The notes under the pieces: model-generated
What the model was told of the DNA's origin: nothing
The model's input: the letters and a program-made list of their open reading frames with translations, nothing else
Databases searched by the model: none
Source of the DNA: Chloroflexota bacterium
GTDB lineage: Bacteria; Chloroflexota; Anaerolineae; B4-G1
Length of the DNA: 14,812 nucleotides
NCBI GenBank assembly: GCA_024232355.1
Contig: JAAEPW010000361.1
Location: 1-14,812, forward strand
Direction of reading: 5' to 3'
Part shown: in pieces, positions 13,896 through 14,812 of the stretch
Layout: each line of letters begins with the position of its first letter
How positions within the stretch are numbered: position 1 is the stretch's first letter
Program-made: the position numbers and the translations under genes

Positions 13896-14812
13896 ATGAG
13901 TTGGAAAGATCGGACGTATAAACGTACAAGTGAGGCAGCGTCGTTTCCATTTATCCAGTGGATCAACGATGGCGGTGCATTGGAGCCCCGCAACGAGATT
14001 GGCGGCTTTGCAATGCCTCTCGACCAGGCGGCGGTGCTGGGAGCCAACATCCCCGGTGATGTGCGCGCCATCCACCACCGGAATGGCAACAGCACCGAGG
14101 TGGTCTTTAGTACCGCCTTGCAGGTCGCCGTCTTGGAGACTCGCTTTTGCTGGACCAAGAACAAGCACGTGGTTCCCGCCTACGAGACTGGCGCTCGCGG
14201 CAAGTTGCAGGCGCTGGCTCTGGTCCGGGACGTCGGTGGCCACACGGTCGGGCCGGTGATGTTGACGTTCAAAGGTCTCACCAGCAAGCAGTTTGGTGCT
14301 GCCCTGCGGGAACAGCGGGAATTGGTGCGCAAAGCAACGGTGGGCAAAGCCCCAACCTATGCATTCTTTGGGACCTACCAGGCTGGCGAGGTCAAGATGG
14401 TCGGTAACGGCCAAAAGTCGGCTATCACCACCGTCACGCTGGCAGCCAACGGGTTTGATCCCGATGCAGCTTTTGTCAGTGATGCTGCGCTCGACACTCT
14501 GGATTGGGACCAGATTGACGCCTGGAAAGCGGTCTGGGAGTTGCCCGGCGGCGCGGATAGCAATAGATCACCCCTCGCATCTGGCAAGGTCGAGCACAAG
14601 ACAAAGAGCACTGCCGCAAAGACCAGCACAGACCCCGACGCCAAGGCCAGCGACGCTCAATGGAGCTTTATCCGCAAGCTGATGAAAGAAATCGGCATTG
14701 GTGAGGACGAGGCCGTCCAGAACGCCGCTATCCGCAAGCAGACCGGCTTCGATCCCGCCAAACTGACGGTGTCTCAGGCCAGTGACCTGATCGAACGCTT
14801 GCAAAAGGCCAA
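13896..14812 (+). CDS. Unrecognised protein, possible ssDNA/recombination factor (runs off right edge)
   Basis: An open frame of 305 codons from ATG 13896 to the window end without a stop. AAGGAGG at 13883-13889 is 6 bases upstream. There is no signal peptide or membrane segment. Residues about 17-215 form a mixed alpha/beta domain with SFPFIQWINDGGALEPR (16-32), NEIGGFAMPLDQAAVLG (33-49), TYAFFGTYQAGEVKMVG (154-170) and Trp-rich LDWDQIDAWKAVWELPGG (202-219). A low-complexity Ser/Lys/Thr linker follows (222-250). Residues about 252-304 form a helical domain, DAQWSFIRKLMKEIGIGEDE then LTVSQASDLIERLQ, resembling the small C-terminal helical segment of many phage single-strand annealing and related proteins. 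That resemblance is general, so the function is only suggested. It is divergent from the giant gene and follows the tRNA-like sequence. Confidence 0.75.
   Translation, partial: MSWKDRTYKRTSEAASFPFIQWINDGGALEPRNEIGGFAMPLDQAAVLGANIPGDVRAIHHRNGNSTEVVFSTALQVAVLETRFCWTKNKHVVPAYETGARGKLQALALVRDVGGHTVGPVMLTFKGLTSKQFGAALREQRELVRKATVGKAPTYAFFGTYQAGEVKMVGNGQKSAITTVTLAANGFDPDAAFVSDAALDTLDWDQIDAWKAVWELPGGADSNRSPLASGKVEHKTKSTAAKTSTDPDAKASDAQWSFIRKLMKEIGIGEDEAVQNAAIRKQTGFDPAKLTVSQASDLIERLQKA

Overview
The window looks like chromosomal or plasmid-borne accessory DNA from a Chloroflexota bacterium (Anaerolineae/Caldilineae-like). The lineage guess rests on three things. A giant secreted protein ends in the Tyr-Leu-Pro-Ile-Val-Leu-Arg tail that I associate with exported proteins of this phylum. 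A SpoVS-family gene sits among DNA-handling genes. Base composition is moderate to high GC with Shine-Dalgarno-led genes. This is inference from sequence reading, not from a database search.

Left part (1-4075, + strand): a tight run of overlapping or nearly abutting genes. In order: the tail of an unknown gene; a compact A24 prepilin-peptidase-like membrane protein; a small beta-rich protein resembling DUF6941; a single-pass membrane protein; a coiled-coil/winged-helix protein with a possible PD-(D/E)XK-type C-terminal domain; an unusual SSB-like protein in which one OB fold appears to be inserted inside another; and a SpoVS-family protein. Start/stop overlaps of the ATGA type and overlaps of 14-16 bases indicate translational coupling. 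The set suggests one membrane-plus-DNA-processing function, probably belonging to a mobile element.

Middle (4076-6528): a 328-base gap with inverted repeats leads to a tyrosine recombinase with all catalytic residues, followed by a second SSB-like OB-fold gene. A strong stem-loop after that gene probably terminates the operon. The rest of the gap holds a coding-like or RNA-like segment (6057-6224) and several hairpins. One is a perfect 15-bp stem that suits as terminator of the convergent giant gene.

Right part (6529-14812): a 2249-residue secreted surface protein on the - strand built from three modules of Ig-like domain, seven-repeat VCBS/FG-GAP propeller and DUF11 domain. Four further Ig/cadherin/PKD-like domains and the short C-terminal tail follow. 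Each repeat block has exactly seven units, which fits three seven-bladed beta-propellers with many Asp-rich calcium-type loops. The first two modules are a near-copy of each other. Upstream of it lie a 5' leader hairpin, a tRNA-like sequence with an over-long anticodon arm (+ strand), and a well-led gene running off the right edge whose product I do not recognise but whose C-terminal helical segment resembles those of phage recombination proteins.

Most notable: the nested SSB fold (3012-3734) and the operon that carries it, the three-propeller surface protein, and the irregular tRNA-like sequence.
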